Part shown: positions 1 through 7,136 of the stretch, piece after piece | Layout: every line of letters begins with the position of its first letter | Position numbering within the stretch: position 1 is the first letter of the stretch | Assembly (NCBI RefSeq): GCF_020179835.1 | Contig: NZ_JAIUDA010000010.1 | Span: forward strand, 1 to 64,000 | Length of the DNA: 64,000 nucleotides | Direction: 5' to 3' | From: Pantoea sp. alder81 | GTDB taxonomy: Bacteria; Pseudomonadota; Gammaproteobacteria; Enterobacterales; Enterobacteriaceae | The notes under the pieces: generated by a model | What the model was told of the DNA's origin: nothing | Seen by the model: the letters and a program-made list of their open reading frames with translations, nothing else | Databases searched by the model: none | Position numbers and translations under genes: made by a program

Positions 1-107
1 TGAGAGTCCTGAAGGGACGTTGAAGACTACGACGTTGATAGGCCGGATGTGTAAGTGCAGCGATGCATTGAGCTAACCGGTACTAATGACCCGTGAGGCT
101 TAACCTT
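1..107 (+). rRNA. rrl: 23S ribosomal RNA, 3' end (partial)
   Basis: The first 107 bases read as the last part of enterobacterial 23S rRNA, including the conserved GAGCTAACCGGTACTAATG stretch and the terminal GGCTTAACCTT. The gene begins outside the window. It is followed on the same strand by 5S rRNA and two tRNAs, the order of the E. coli rrnC operon. Confidence 0.95.
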
Positions 108-311
108 ACAACGCCAGAGGCGTTTTTGAGAGACGCAGTAGATTTTCAGCTTGATTCATCCGGATAAGATTTAGCGGAAACGAAAGATTTTGCGCAGGGG
201 CAAGGCGCCGACCGAGACGATGTGAAGGAGCATACTGAAGTATGTGACTGAGCAGCGCGAGGGAGAGCAACGCAGCCACGGCGTAAAAGATTCGTTTCGT
301 GCACCAAGATT
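108..311 (+). other. 23S-5S spacer with a long stem-loop insert
   Basis: This spacer is 204 nt, roughly twice the E. coli rrn spacer as I remember it. GAAACGAA at 177-184 pairs with TTCGTTTC at 291-298, and TTTTGCGC (188-195) pairs with the GCGTAAAA just inside the right arm, so about 120 nt can fold into one long stem. A smaller hairpin, CATAC-tgaa-GTATG, lies inside near 231-244. I infer an rRNA-processing stem carrying an inserted repeat-like segment. Confidence 0.6.
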
Positions 312-431
312 TGCCTGGCGGCTTTAGCGCGGTGGTCCCACCTGACCCCATGCCGAACTCAGAAGTGAAACGCCGTAGCGCCGATGGTAGTGTGGGGTCT
401 CCCCATGCGAGAGTAGGGAACTGCCAGGCAT
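312..431 (+). rRNA. rrf: 5S ribosomal RNA
   Basis: A 120-nt sequence starts TGCCTGGCGG and ends CTGCCAGGCAT, with the closing stem intact and the conserved CCGAACTCAGAAGTGAAAC core. It differs from E. coli 5S at only a few positions by eye. It is the distal rRNA of the operon. Confidence 0.97.
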
Positions 432-531
432 CAATTTAAGACTCATTCGTGAGTCGTGACCTTTCAAGTGACGCTGAAAGGGCGAAACACCCGAATTCAG
501 AACGATTTTCTGATTTTGGTACAGTATCGGT

Positions 532-608
532 GGAGCGGTAGTTCAGTTGGTTAGAATACCTGCCTGTCACGCAGGGGGTCGCGGGTTCGAGCCCCGTCCG
601 TTCCGCCA
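532..608 (+). tRNA. aspT: tRNA-Asp (anticodon GTC)
   Basis: A 77-nt cloverleaf starting GGAGCGGTAGTTCAGTTGG with anticodon loop CTGTCAC and T-arm GGGTTCGAGCC. The CCA end is encoded. It lies directly downstream of 5S rRNA, as at rrnC of E. coli. Confidence 0.97.
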
Positions 609-616
609 CCCTATTT

Positions 617-692
<76 letters not shown>

Positions 693-698
693 GAAAAC

Positions 699-729
699 AA
701 TCCTTTGCTTCGGCAAAGGATTTTTTTTG
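699..729 (+). terminator. rRNA/tRNA operon terminator
   Basis: The perfect stem AATCCTTTGC-ttcg-GCAAAGGATT is capped by a stable TTCG tetraloop and followed by a run of eight T. It sits 6 nt after the CCA end of tRNA-Trp, so it is a textbook intrinsic terminator for the rRNA operon. Confidence 0.95.
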
Positions 730-819
730 TCCAAAATTTGGCATTTACCTCATAAATTCGTCAGTGAAAAGGGTTTGAGTTTCACTGCGCGACACTCAAA
801 CCCCTCTCAATTTTCTGCT

Positions 820-1641
820 TTATTGCGTCAACACTGGAAATTTAAGCAGCTGACGAATATGTGCTTGTTGATCGCTATTCTGCAGCCACACCGCATAGAG
901 TGGCCGAACGGCAACGGGTGTATCTGGAATAACCATCAAATCACTATAAATGCTGTGCCATGAATCCGGTAAAAATGCACAAGCACCGGTAGTGTGGAGT
1001 AATTCACGCGTCACATGCGCTGAAGTTGTGGTCAATACTGGCACGTCATCACTGGACAAATAACTTTCGTGTTGATGAAAATCCGCACCCCATTCCAGTT
1101 TAATGTAATCATATTTTTCACGCTTCTCGGTCTTACGTGCACGGAAGAGTGCGAGTGAAATATGACCAATCTGTTGGCTGGTTAATTCATCCATTTTTGG
1201 CGCTTCGGTGGTGATCAAAAGATCCAACTGACGCTCATGTAACTGCTTTACCAACAAATGCCGTTGTGCGATACGTGCTTCAAGATGAAGGCTTTCACGA
1301 TTCTCATAAAGCGTTTTTAACCAAGGAGTTAGATACGCTTCCCACAACGATGCGCTCGCGCCTATCGATAGCTCATGATGCTGTTGTGTATGCGAAACTT
1401 CCTTTTTAGCCATCAGCCAGGTACTCATCAAACTCTCTGCATAGGGTAATAAACGCTCACCCGCAGAAGTCAGACGAATATTATTACGATGGCGAGTAAA
1501 AAGGTTAACGCCCAGCTGATTTTCCAGCTGGCGAATGCGAAAACTAACGGCAGATTGCGTGAGGTAAAGCGCTTCAGCAGCACGCCCGAAATGGCGTGTT
1601 CTGCTCACTTCGAGGAAAGTTTTCAGTAATTCCGTATCCAC
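820..1641 (-). CDS. hdfR: LysR-family regulator HdfR
   Basis: A 273-residue LysR-type regulator. The N-terminal winged helix (about 1-60) contains the typical FGRAAEALYLTQSAVSFRIR recognition segment, followed by a periplasmic-binding-like effector domain. In E. coli HdfR represses the flagellar master operon flhDC and activates gltBD, and its gene lies between trpT and maoP (yifE) exactly as here. It is divergent from maoP, with both promoters in the 120-bp gap. A GGGAGA stretch precedes the start. Length is close to the E. coli protein (279). Identification rests mainly on synteny and HTH similarity. Confidence 0.93.
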   Translation of the reverse strand: MDTELLKTFLEVSRTRHFGRAAEALYLTQSAVSFRIRQLENQLGVNLFTRHRNNIRLTSAGERLLPYAESLMSTWLMAKKEVSHTQQHHELSIGASASLWEAYLTPWLKTLYENRESLHLEARIAQRHLLVKQLHERQLDLLITTEAPKMDELTSQQIGHISLALFRARKTEKREKYDYIKLEWGADFHQHESYLSSDDVPVLTTTSAHVTRELLHTTGACAFLPDSWHSIYSDLMVIPDTPVAVRPLYAVWLQNSDQQAHIRQLLKFPVLTQ

Positions 1642-1708
1642 AGCATTCTCCCAAAATTTGTTTGTCGTACTGATTTAAATGTTTTGTTTTACACTCTGTC
1701 AAGCCTAT

Positions 1709-1725
1709 CTAATACTCCGCGCCAT
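1709..1725 (+). promoter_or_regulatory. candidate maoS site (Ori macrodomain)
   Basis: The 17-mer CTAATACTCCGCGCCAT lies 38 nt upstream of maoP. From memory it matches the maoS element described in E. coli, a single cis site just upstream of maoP that works with MaoP to keep the Ori macrodomain separate. The position fits. I could not check the published consensus. Confidence 0.5.
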
Positions 1726-1762
1726 AAATAGCACGGCCATAAGAGAGTCGGGAGCGTGTAAA

Positions 1763-2101
1763 ATGGCGGATAGCTTCGCAACAACAAATCGTTTCTTTGA
1801 TAACAAACATTACCCTCGTGGTTTTTCACGTCATGGTGACTTCACCATTAAAGAAGCTCAGCTTCTGGAACGCCACGGTTATGCCTTCAATGAACTGGAC
1901 CTCGCCAAGCGTGAACCCACGACAGAAGAAGAGCGTTCGTTTTTAGAAGTATGTCGTGGTCTGCGTGAGCCGCAAACGGAAGCAGAGCGTGTCTGGTCGA
2001 AATACACCGCACGTATTAAGCGTCCTAAGCGTTTCCACACATTGTCTGGCGGTAAGCCGCAGATGGACACTGTGGAAGACTTTAGCGACAGCGATGATTA
2101 A
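1763..2101 (+). CDS. maoP: MaoP, Ori macrodomain organisation protein
   Basis: A 112-residue protein, the same length as E. coli MaoP (YifE, DUF413 family). It begins MADSFATTNRFFDNKHYPRG, and the family's highly conserved FSRHGDFT segment follows. MaoP acts with the maoS DNA site to organise the Ori region of the chromosome. The ATG at 1763 is chosen over an in-frame ATG 28 codons upstream because it restores family length, follows a GGGAG Shine-Dalgarno, and leaves the candidate maoS site untranslated. It is convergent with yifB, with a shared terminator between them. Confidence 0.94.
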   Translation: MADSFATTNRFFDNKHYPRGFSRHGDFTIKEAQLLERHGYAFNELDLAKREPTTEEERSFLEVCRGLREPQTEAERVWSKYTARIKRPKRFHTLSGGKPQMDTVEDFSDSDD

Positions 2102-2107
2102 AAATAG

Positions 2108-2133
2108 CGGGGCTTCTAAAGCCCCGTTTTTTA
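2108..2133 (+). terminator. terminator of maoP
   Basis: CGGGGCTT-cta-AAGCCCCG followed by TTTTTTA. The hairpin sits 7 nt after the maoP stop and its T run touches the stop codon of the convergent yifB gene. Confidence 0.9.
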
Positions 2134-3651
2134 TTCAAGATTTTTATGCAGATAGATTAGCAATCGGTCAATGCTGCGATACCCCACCGCCTCCTGCAAA
2201 TGCTGTCGCGAAATCCTCTGTTCCTCCGCCAAATCGGCAATTGTCCTGGCCACTTTCAAGATACGTTGCCACGCGCGCACGGAAAGACCCAAAGAGTTCA
2301 ATACCGCTTCCAGCCATACAGCATCCTCCTGCTTCAACTCACAGCACTGGGCGATCTCCAGATTGGATAAATGAGCGTTTACTTTGCCAGATCGCTGGAT
2401 CTGTCGCTGACGCGCGGCAAGGACGCGCTTAAGTACGCTCTCGCTACTCTCACTGGCTTCCTGTTTATGGCTTAAGGTTCCACTGGGTAGCAGCGGGATT
2501 TCCAATGACAAATCAAAGCGATCAAGAAACGGGCCTGAGAGCCGGCTCAAATAGCGCAGCACCTGTTGCGGTGTGCATCGGTTGTGACTGCCTTGATAAT
2601 GCCCCGTAGGGCTGGGGTTCATGGCGCCAATTAACTGAAAGCGGGCAGGATAAGTAACTTTGGCGCGTGTACGGGAAATCGCGATCTCTCCGGATTCAAT
2701 GGGCTCACGTAATGCATCCAGTACTTTGCGGTCAAATTCCGGGAGTTCATCCAAAAACAAGACGCCATTATGCGCCAGCGAGATTTCACCAGGCCGCGGG
2801 AGTGCCCCACCTCCGACTAATGCATACAGCGACGCACTGTGATGAGGTGCTCTGAATGGCCTTCTGCGCCACTGATGATGGAGATTTCGGCTGCTGACCA
2901 GGCTATTAATCGCTGCGCACTCCAGCGCTTCCTGGTCGTCTAATGGAGGCATAATGCCAGGCAGGCGAGTCGCCAGCATGGTTTTGCCCGTGCCGGGCGG
3001 TCCGAGCAGTAACAGGTTATGTCCGCCAGCGGCGGTGATCTCCAGTGCACGTCTTCCTTGTTCCTGCCCAATAATCTCAGAGAGATCCTGCTTTTCCTGC
3101 TGCAGCGGCTCAGGTTGATAATGCGCAACGGTGAGAGGTGATTGGTTGTGGAGAAAGGCGCAAATCTCGAGCAAATGTTTACCGACAAGGGTCTCACCTT
3201 GTTGAATCAATCCGACATCCTGTTGATTCTCTTCAGCTAACACCATCTGCCTGCCGGCCTGCAAGGCAGCCATTGCTGCAGGAATAGAGGCCTGAACGCC
3301 ACAGAGCGCGCCGTTAAGTGCTAGCTCCCCCAGGAACTCATAGTGCGCCAGTTTCGCGTCAGGAAGCTGCTCTGAGGCCGCGAGAATCGCAATGGCGATG
3401 GGAAGGTCGTAGCGCCCTCCCTCTTTAGGCAGGTCAGCAGGGGCCAAATTGATGGTTACGCGTTTCGCCGGGAAGGTAAACCCACTATTGATAATGGCAC
3501 TGCGCACCCGTTCCCGGGCCTCCTTCACCGTGGTTTCAGGCAGGCCAACCAGCGTTAAAGCGGGCAAGCCCTTACTAATATGAACTTCTACTGTCACCAA
3601 TGGCGCCTGCACACCGAGCGCCGCGCGTGTTAAAACCTTTGATAAAGACAT
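2131..3651 (-). CDS. comM: YifB/ComM, Mg-chelatase-like AAA+ helicase
   Basis: A 506-residue protein, the same length as E. coli YifB. Residues 1-170 form the Lon-protease-like domain typical of ComM. The AAA+ core has Walker A GPPGTGKT at 217-224 and Walker B LFLDE ending at D301-E302, and a C-terminal Mg-chelatase subunit ChlI-like helical domain follows. ComM in naturally competent bacteria is a hexameric helicase that drives branch migration during integration of transforming DNA. In enterobacteria the role is unproven. No key residue appears to be missing. Confidence 0.94.
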   Translation of the reverse strand: MSLSKVLTRAALGVQAPLVTVEVHISKGLPALTLVGLPETTVKEARERVRSAIINSGFTFPAKRVTINLAPADLPKEGGRYDLPIAIAILAASEQLPDAKLAHYEFLGELALNGALCGVQASIPAAMAALQAGRQMVLAEENQQDVGLIQQGETLVGKHLLEICAFLHNQSPLTVAHYQPEPLQQEKQDLSEIIGQEQGRRALEITAAGGHNLLLLGPPGTGKTMLATRLPGIMPPLDDQEALECAAINSLVSSRNLHHQWRRRPFRAPHHSASLYALVGGGALPRPGEISLAHNGVLFLDELPEFDRKVLDALREPIESGEIAISRTRAKVTYPARFQLIGAMNPSPTGHYQGSHNRCTPQQVLRYLSRLSGPFLDRFDLSLEIPLLPSGTLSHKQEASESSESVLKRVLAARQRQIQRSGKVNAHLSNLEIAQCCELKQEDAVWLEAVLNSLGLSVRAWQRILKVARTIADLAEEQRISRQHLQEAVGYRSIDRLLIYLHKNLE

Positions 3652-3978
3652 AACGACTCCTTGTTGTCTTCATCATGCGGGGGGCAAATTCAAAATACGA
3701 ATGCGATTAAAAAATATCTGTGCCTGATTCCAGCGAATCAGCGGTTTTTACAGGATGTTCACTGCAATTGAGGGCAATATCGCAAAATTAACAGGGCGAT
3801 TACGCCGCGTACGTAATGAAAAATTTTCACAACTAAAAATAACCTTTAACTTACAACGCGATAACCCACGCCGATTGCTTGCGTCATAAAAAAACATTAT
3901 GAAAATAATTGTCAATACGTGGATAACTATGGTAACTCTGTAGGTATTACTTCGAACAATCGAAAAAACAGACAACAC
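3652..3978 (+). promoter_or_regulatory. ilv operon promoter and upstream region
   Basis: These 327 bp between divergent yifB and ilvL contain no plausible gene. They are AT-rich towards ilvL, as expected for the ilvLXGMEDA promoter. TTGTCA near 3919 is a possible -35, but no convincing -10 partner is visible, so I do not place the start site. Confidence 0.5.
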
Positions 3979-4077
3979 ATGAAAGCCCTTCTACAAGTGA
4001 TTAGCCTAGTCGTGATTAGCGTGGTGGTGATTATTATCCCACCGTGCGGGGCATCGCTTGGAGAAAGAAAGGCTTAA
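3979..4077 (+). CDS. ilvL: ilv operon leader peptide IlvL
   Basis: A 32-codon leader peptide, the same length as in E. coli. Its middle is almost only Val and Ile (VISLVVISVVVIII) with two Leu near the start, so translation speed reports the supply of charged Ile-, Val- and Leu-tRNAs. Stalling there alters folding of the transcript and prevents the terminator at 4101-4133 from forming. This is classic multivalent attenuation of the ilv operon. The coding sequence is shorter than usual gene-finding cut-offs. Confidence 0.95.
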   Translation: MKALLQVISLVVISVVVIIIPPCGASLGERKA

Positions 4078-4100
4078 AAATCAAGCCCGGAATTCCAAAA

Positions 4101-4133
4101 ACCCCCGCACCGAAAGGTCCGGGGGTTTTTTTT
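4101..4133 (+). terminator. ilvL attenuator
   Basis: The GC-rich stem ACCCCCGCACC-gaaa-GGTCCGGGGGT is followed by eight T. It lies 23 nt after the ilvL stop and is nearly identical to the E. coli ilv attenuator. It ends transcription when branched-chain aminoacyl-tRNAs are plentiful. Confidence 0.95.
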
Positions 4134-4173
4134 CGACCTGGCTAAATATCAGCGAATCAGCGAGGAACAGATT

Positions 4174-4224
4174 ATGAGCAGTAGCATAAAATTCTGTTGT
4201 TCCCCCAGGAATACAGGAGAATAA
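4174..4224 (+). CDS. ilvX: IlvX small protein
   Basis: A 16-codon reading frame, MSSSIKFCCSPRNTGE, between the attenuator and ilvG, with a GAGG Shine-Dalgarno upstream (4162-4165). E. coli IlvX is also 16 residues, at the same place, and shares the KFC core. The stop lies 2 nt before the ilvG start, so translation of ilvG may be coupled to it. No biochemical function is known to me. Conservation of length, position and core argues that it is a real gene. Confidence 0.85.
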   Translation: MSSSIKFCCSPRNTGE

Positions 4225-4226
4225 CG

Positions 4227-5873
4227 ATGACAGGTGCACAGTGGGTAGTTCAGGCTTTACGCGCGCAGAGTGTCGACACAGTGTTTGGCTATCCTGGCGG
4301 CGCAATCATGCCAGTGTACGATGCGCTCTACGATGGCGGCGTGGAACACCTACTGTGTCGTCATGAGCAAGGTGCAGTGATGGCGGCAATCGGTTATGCC
4401 CGTGCCACCGGTAAAACCGGCGTATGTATCGCCACTTCCGGTCCCGGCGCCACTAACCTGATCACCGGGTTAGCGGATGCATTTATGGATTCCATCCCGG
4501 TTGTCGCGATCACTGGTCAGGTTTCATCTGCCTTTATCGGTACTGACGCCTTCCAGGAAATCGACGTTCTCGGCCTGTCGTTAGCCTGCACTAAGCACAG
4601 CTTCCTGGTTGAATCCCTCGAAGATTTACCTTCCGTGATGGCCGAAGCGTTTGCCATCGCCCAGTCTGGTCGTCCCGGCCCGGTGCTGGTTGATATCCCG
4701 AAAGACATTCAAATTGCCAGTGCCGATTTAACGCCACATTTGTTGCCGGTTGAAGAAGCGATCAGCCACTCGCCGGAGCATATTGCGGAAGCCCGCGCAT
4801 TGATGGCGCAGTCGCACAAGCCGATGCTGTATATCGGCGGCGGAGTTGGCATGGCGCAAGCGGTGCCTGCATTACGTGCCATGGCAGAAGAAACCGGTAT
4901 TCCGATGGTTGCCACGCTGAAAGGTTTGGGCAGCGCCGATGCCAGCAGCGATGTCTACCTTGGCATGCTGGGTATGCACGGCACCAAAGCCGCCAACCTG
5001 GCCGTGCAATCCTGTGATTTACTGATTGCAGTGGGGGCGCGCTTTGACGACCGCGTCACCGGCAAATTAGACACCTTCGCCCCGCACGCGAACGTTATTC
5101 ATATCGATATCGATCCGGCCGAGCTGAACAAACTGCGTCGAGCCCATGTTTCACTGCAGGGCGATCTCAATCAAGTGCTGCCCGCGTTGAGCATGCCCAT
5201 GCAGATTGAGGGCTGGCGCACCGAAGTCAAAGCGATGAAAGCTGAGTTTGATTGGCGTTACGATCATCCAGGCGAGGCGATTTACGCGCCGCTGCTGCTG
5301 AAGCAGCTCTCCGACCGCAAAGCAGACAGCGCTGTGGTGACCACTGATGTAGGCCAGCACCAGATGTGGGCTGCACAGCACATGAGCTTCACTCAGCCAG
5401 AGAACTTCATCACCTCCAGCGGCTTGGGCACCATGGGCTTCGGTTTGCCGGCTGCCATCGGCGCGCAGGTTGCCCGCCCGCAAGACACCGTGATCTGCGT
5501 GTCAGGCGATGGTTCGATCATGATGAACATCCAGGAGCTGGGCACCATCAAACGCGGTAAGCTGCCGGTGAAAATCCTGCTGCTGGATAACCAACGTTTG
5601 GGCATGGTGCGCCAGTGGCAGCAGCTCTTCTTTGATGGTCGTTACAGCGAAACCATCCTCACCGATAACCCCGATTTCCTCACGCTGGCCAGCGCGTTTG
5701 ATATCCCAGGCCAGCGTATTACCCGTAAAGATCAGGTCGACGCCGCGATAGATGCTCTGCTGAACAGTGAAGGTCCTTACTTCCTGCATGTTTCGATTGA
5801 TGAGCATGAGAACGTCTGGCCATTGGTACCGCCGGGTGCCAGCAACGCAAACATGATGGAGAAAACCGCATGA
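4227..5873 (+). CDS. ilvG: Acetolactate synthase II, large subunit
   Basis: A 548-residue ThDP enzyme that condenses pyruvate with pyruvate or 2-ketobutyrate, the first common step to valine, leucine and isoleucine. Catalytic Glu47 (CRHEQGA), the ThDP-Mg motif starting GDGS at 427 with Asn455, and the three-domain length all fit. The frame is intact, unlike E. coli K-12 where ilvG is frameshifted and this isozyme is silent. The start at 4227 follows the ilvX stop by 2 nt and gives exact family length. Its stop overlaps the ilvM start (ATGA). Confidence 0.97.
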   Translation: MTGAQWVVQALRAQSVDTVFGYPGGAIMPVYDALYDGGVEHLLCRHEQGAVMAAIGYARATGKTGVCIATSGPGATNLITGLADAFMDSIPVVAITGQVSSAFIGTDAFQEIDVLGLSLACTKHSFLVESLEDLPSVMAEAFAIAQSGRPGPVLVDIPKDIQIASADLTPHLLPVEEAISHSPEHIAEARALMAQSHKPMLYIGGGVGMAQAVPALRAMAEETGIPMVATLKGLGSADASSDVYLGMLGMHGTKAANLAVQSCDLLIAVGARFDDRVTGKLDTFAPHANVIHIDIDPAELNKLRRAHVSLQGDLNQVLPALSMPMQIEGWRTEVKAMKAEFDWRYDHPGEAIYAPLLLKQLSDRKADSAVVTTDVGQHQMWAAQHMSFTQPENFITSSGLGTMGFGLPAAIGAQVARPQDTVICVSGDGSIMMNIQELGTIKRGKLPVKILLLDNQRLGMVRQWQQLFFDGRYSETILTDNPDFLTLASAFDIPGQRITRKDQVDAAIDALLNSEGPYFLHVSIDEHENVWPLVPPGASNANMMEKTA

Positions 5874-6127
5874 ACCAGCATCAATTGTCTATCGAAGCCC
5901 GCTTCCGCCCTGAAATATTGGAGCGCATTTTGCGTGTTGTCCGTCACCGTGGCTTCCAGGTGTGCGCGATGAACATGGCATCTGCGACCAACGCCGAGAA
6001 CATTAACATTGAGATGACCGTTGCCAGCCAGCGCTCGGTCGATTTACTGTCTTCGCAGTTAAGCAAACTTTTGGATGTCGCCTGTGTCGAGATCCAGCAA
6101 CAGACATCACAACAAATCCGCGCTTAG
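5870..6127 (+). CDS. ilvM: Acetolactate synthase II, small subunit
   Basis: An 85-residue regulatory subunit with a single ACT fold (VRHRGFQVCAMNMAS and NIEMTVAS strands). It pairs with IlvG to give the valine-insensitive isozyme. The start overlaps the ilvG stop by 4 nt, implying coupled translation and balanced subunits. Length is close to E. coli IlvM (87). Confidence 0.96.
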   Translation: MNQHQLSIEARFRPEILERILRVVRHRGFQVCAMNMASATNAENINIEMTVASQRSVDLLSSQLSKLLDVACVEIQQQTSQQIRA

Positions 6128-6145
6128 TCGCCAAAGGAAATAGCA

Positions 6146-7075
6146 ATGAGTACGAAGAAAGCAGACTTTATTTGGTTCAACGGGGAGATGGTTAAGTGGG
6201 AAGACGCCAAGGTTAGCGTCATGTCCCACGCACTGCATTACGGTACTTCCGTTTTTGAAGGCGTACGTTGCTACGACTCACACAAAGGCCCAGTGGTGTT
6301 CCGTCACCGTGAACACATGCAGCGTCTGCACGACTCCGCCAAAATTTATCGTTTCCCAATCGCCGCCAGCGTTGATGAGTTGATGGATGCGTGCCGCGAA
6401 GTGATTCGCGTGAACAAACTGAAAAGCGCTTACATCCGTCCGCTGGCCTTCGTGGGCGATGTGGGTCTGGGTGTAAACCCGCCAGATGGCTACACCACCG
6501 ACGTGATCATCGCTGCTTTCCCATGGGGTGCTTACCTGGGTGCTGAAGCACTGGAAAATGGTATCGATGCGATGGTGTCTTCATGGAACCGTGTCGCACC
6601 GAATACCCTGCCAACCGCCGCCAAAGCCGGTGGTAACTACCTTTCTTCTCTGCTGGTGGGTAGCGAAGCGCGCCGCCACGGTTATCAGGAAGGTATCGCT
6701 CTCGACACCAACGGCTATATTTCAGAAGGTGCTGGCGAAAACTTGTTCGAAGTGAAAGATGGCATTCTGTTCACGCCGCCATTCACTTCTTCAGCCCTGC
6801 CAGGCATCACCCGTGACGCCATCATTAAGCTGGCGATCGACCAAGGTATCGAAGTGCGTGAGCAAACCCTGTCGCGTGAATCCCTGTATCTGGCTGACGA
6901 AGTGTTCATGTCCGGTACGGCAGCAGAAATCACCCCGGTACGCAGCGTTGATGGTATCCAGGTGGGTGCAGGTAAACGTGGTCCAGTCACCACCAAAATT
7001 CAGAGCGCATTCTTCGGCCTGTTCACAGGTGAAACCGAAGACAAGTACGGCTGGTTGGATCAAGTTAATCCATAA
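6146..7075 (+). CDS. ilvE: Branched-chain amino-acid aminotransferase
   Basis: A 309-residue fold-type IV PLP enzyme that transaminates the 2-keto acids of Val, Leu and Ile with glutamate. The PLP-binding lysine is K160 in TAAKAGGNYLSS, the same place as E. coli IlvE, and the C-terminal SGTAAEITPVR signature is present. It starts 18 nt after ilvM behind an AAAGGAAAT Shine-Dalgarno and is the third enzyme gene of the operon. Confidence 0.97.
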   Translation: MSTKKADFIWFNGEMVKWEDAKVSVMSHALHYGTSVFEGVRCYDSHKGPVVFRHREHMQRLHDSAKIYRFPIAASVDELMDACREVIRVNKLKSAYIRPLAFVGDVGLGVNPPDGYTTDVIIAAFPWGAYLGAEALENGIDAMVSSWNRVAPNTLPTAAKAGGNYLSSLLVGSEARRHGYQEGIALDTNGYISEGAGENLFEVKDGILFTPPFTSSALPGITRDAIIKLAIDQGIEVREQTLSRESLYLADEVFMSGTAAEITPVRSVDGIQVGAGKRGPVTTKIQSAFFGLFTGETEDKYGWLDQVNP

Positions 7076-7136
7076 CAAGACAGTTACGCGGGTGCAGCTG
7101 CGCCCGCGTCATATTTCAGACTGGAGTAAATAGAGC

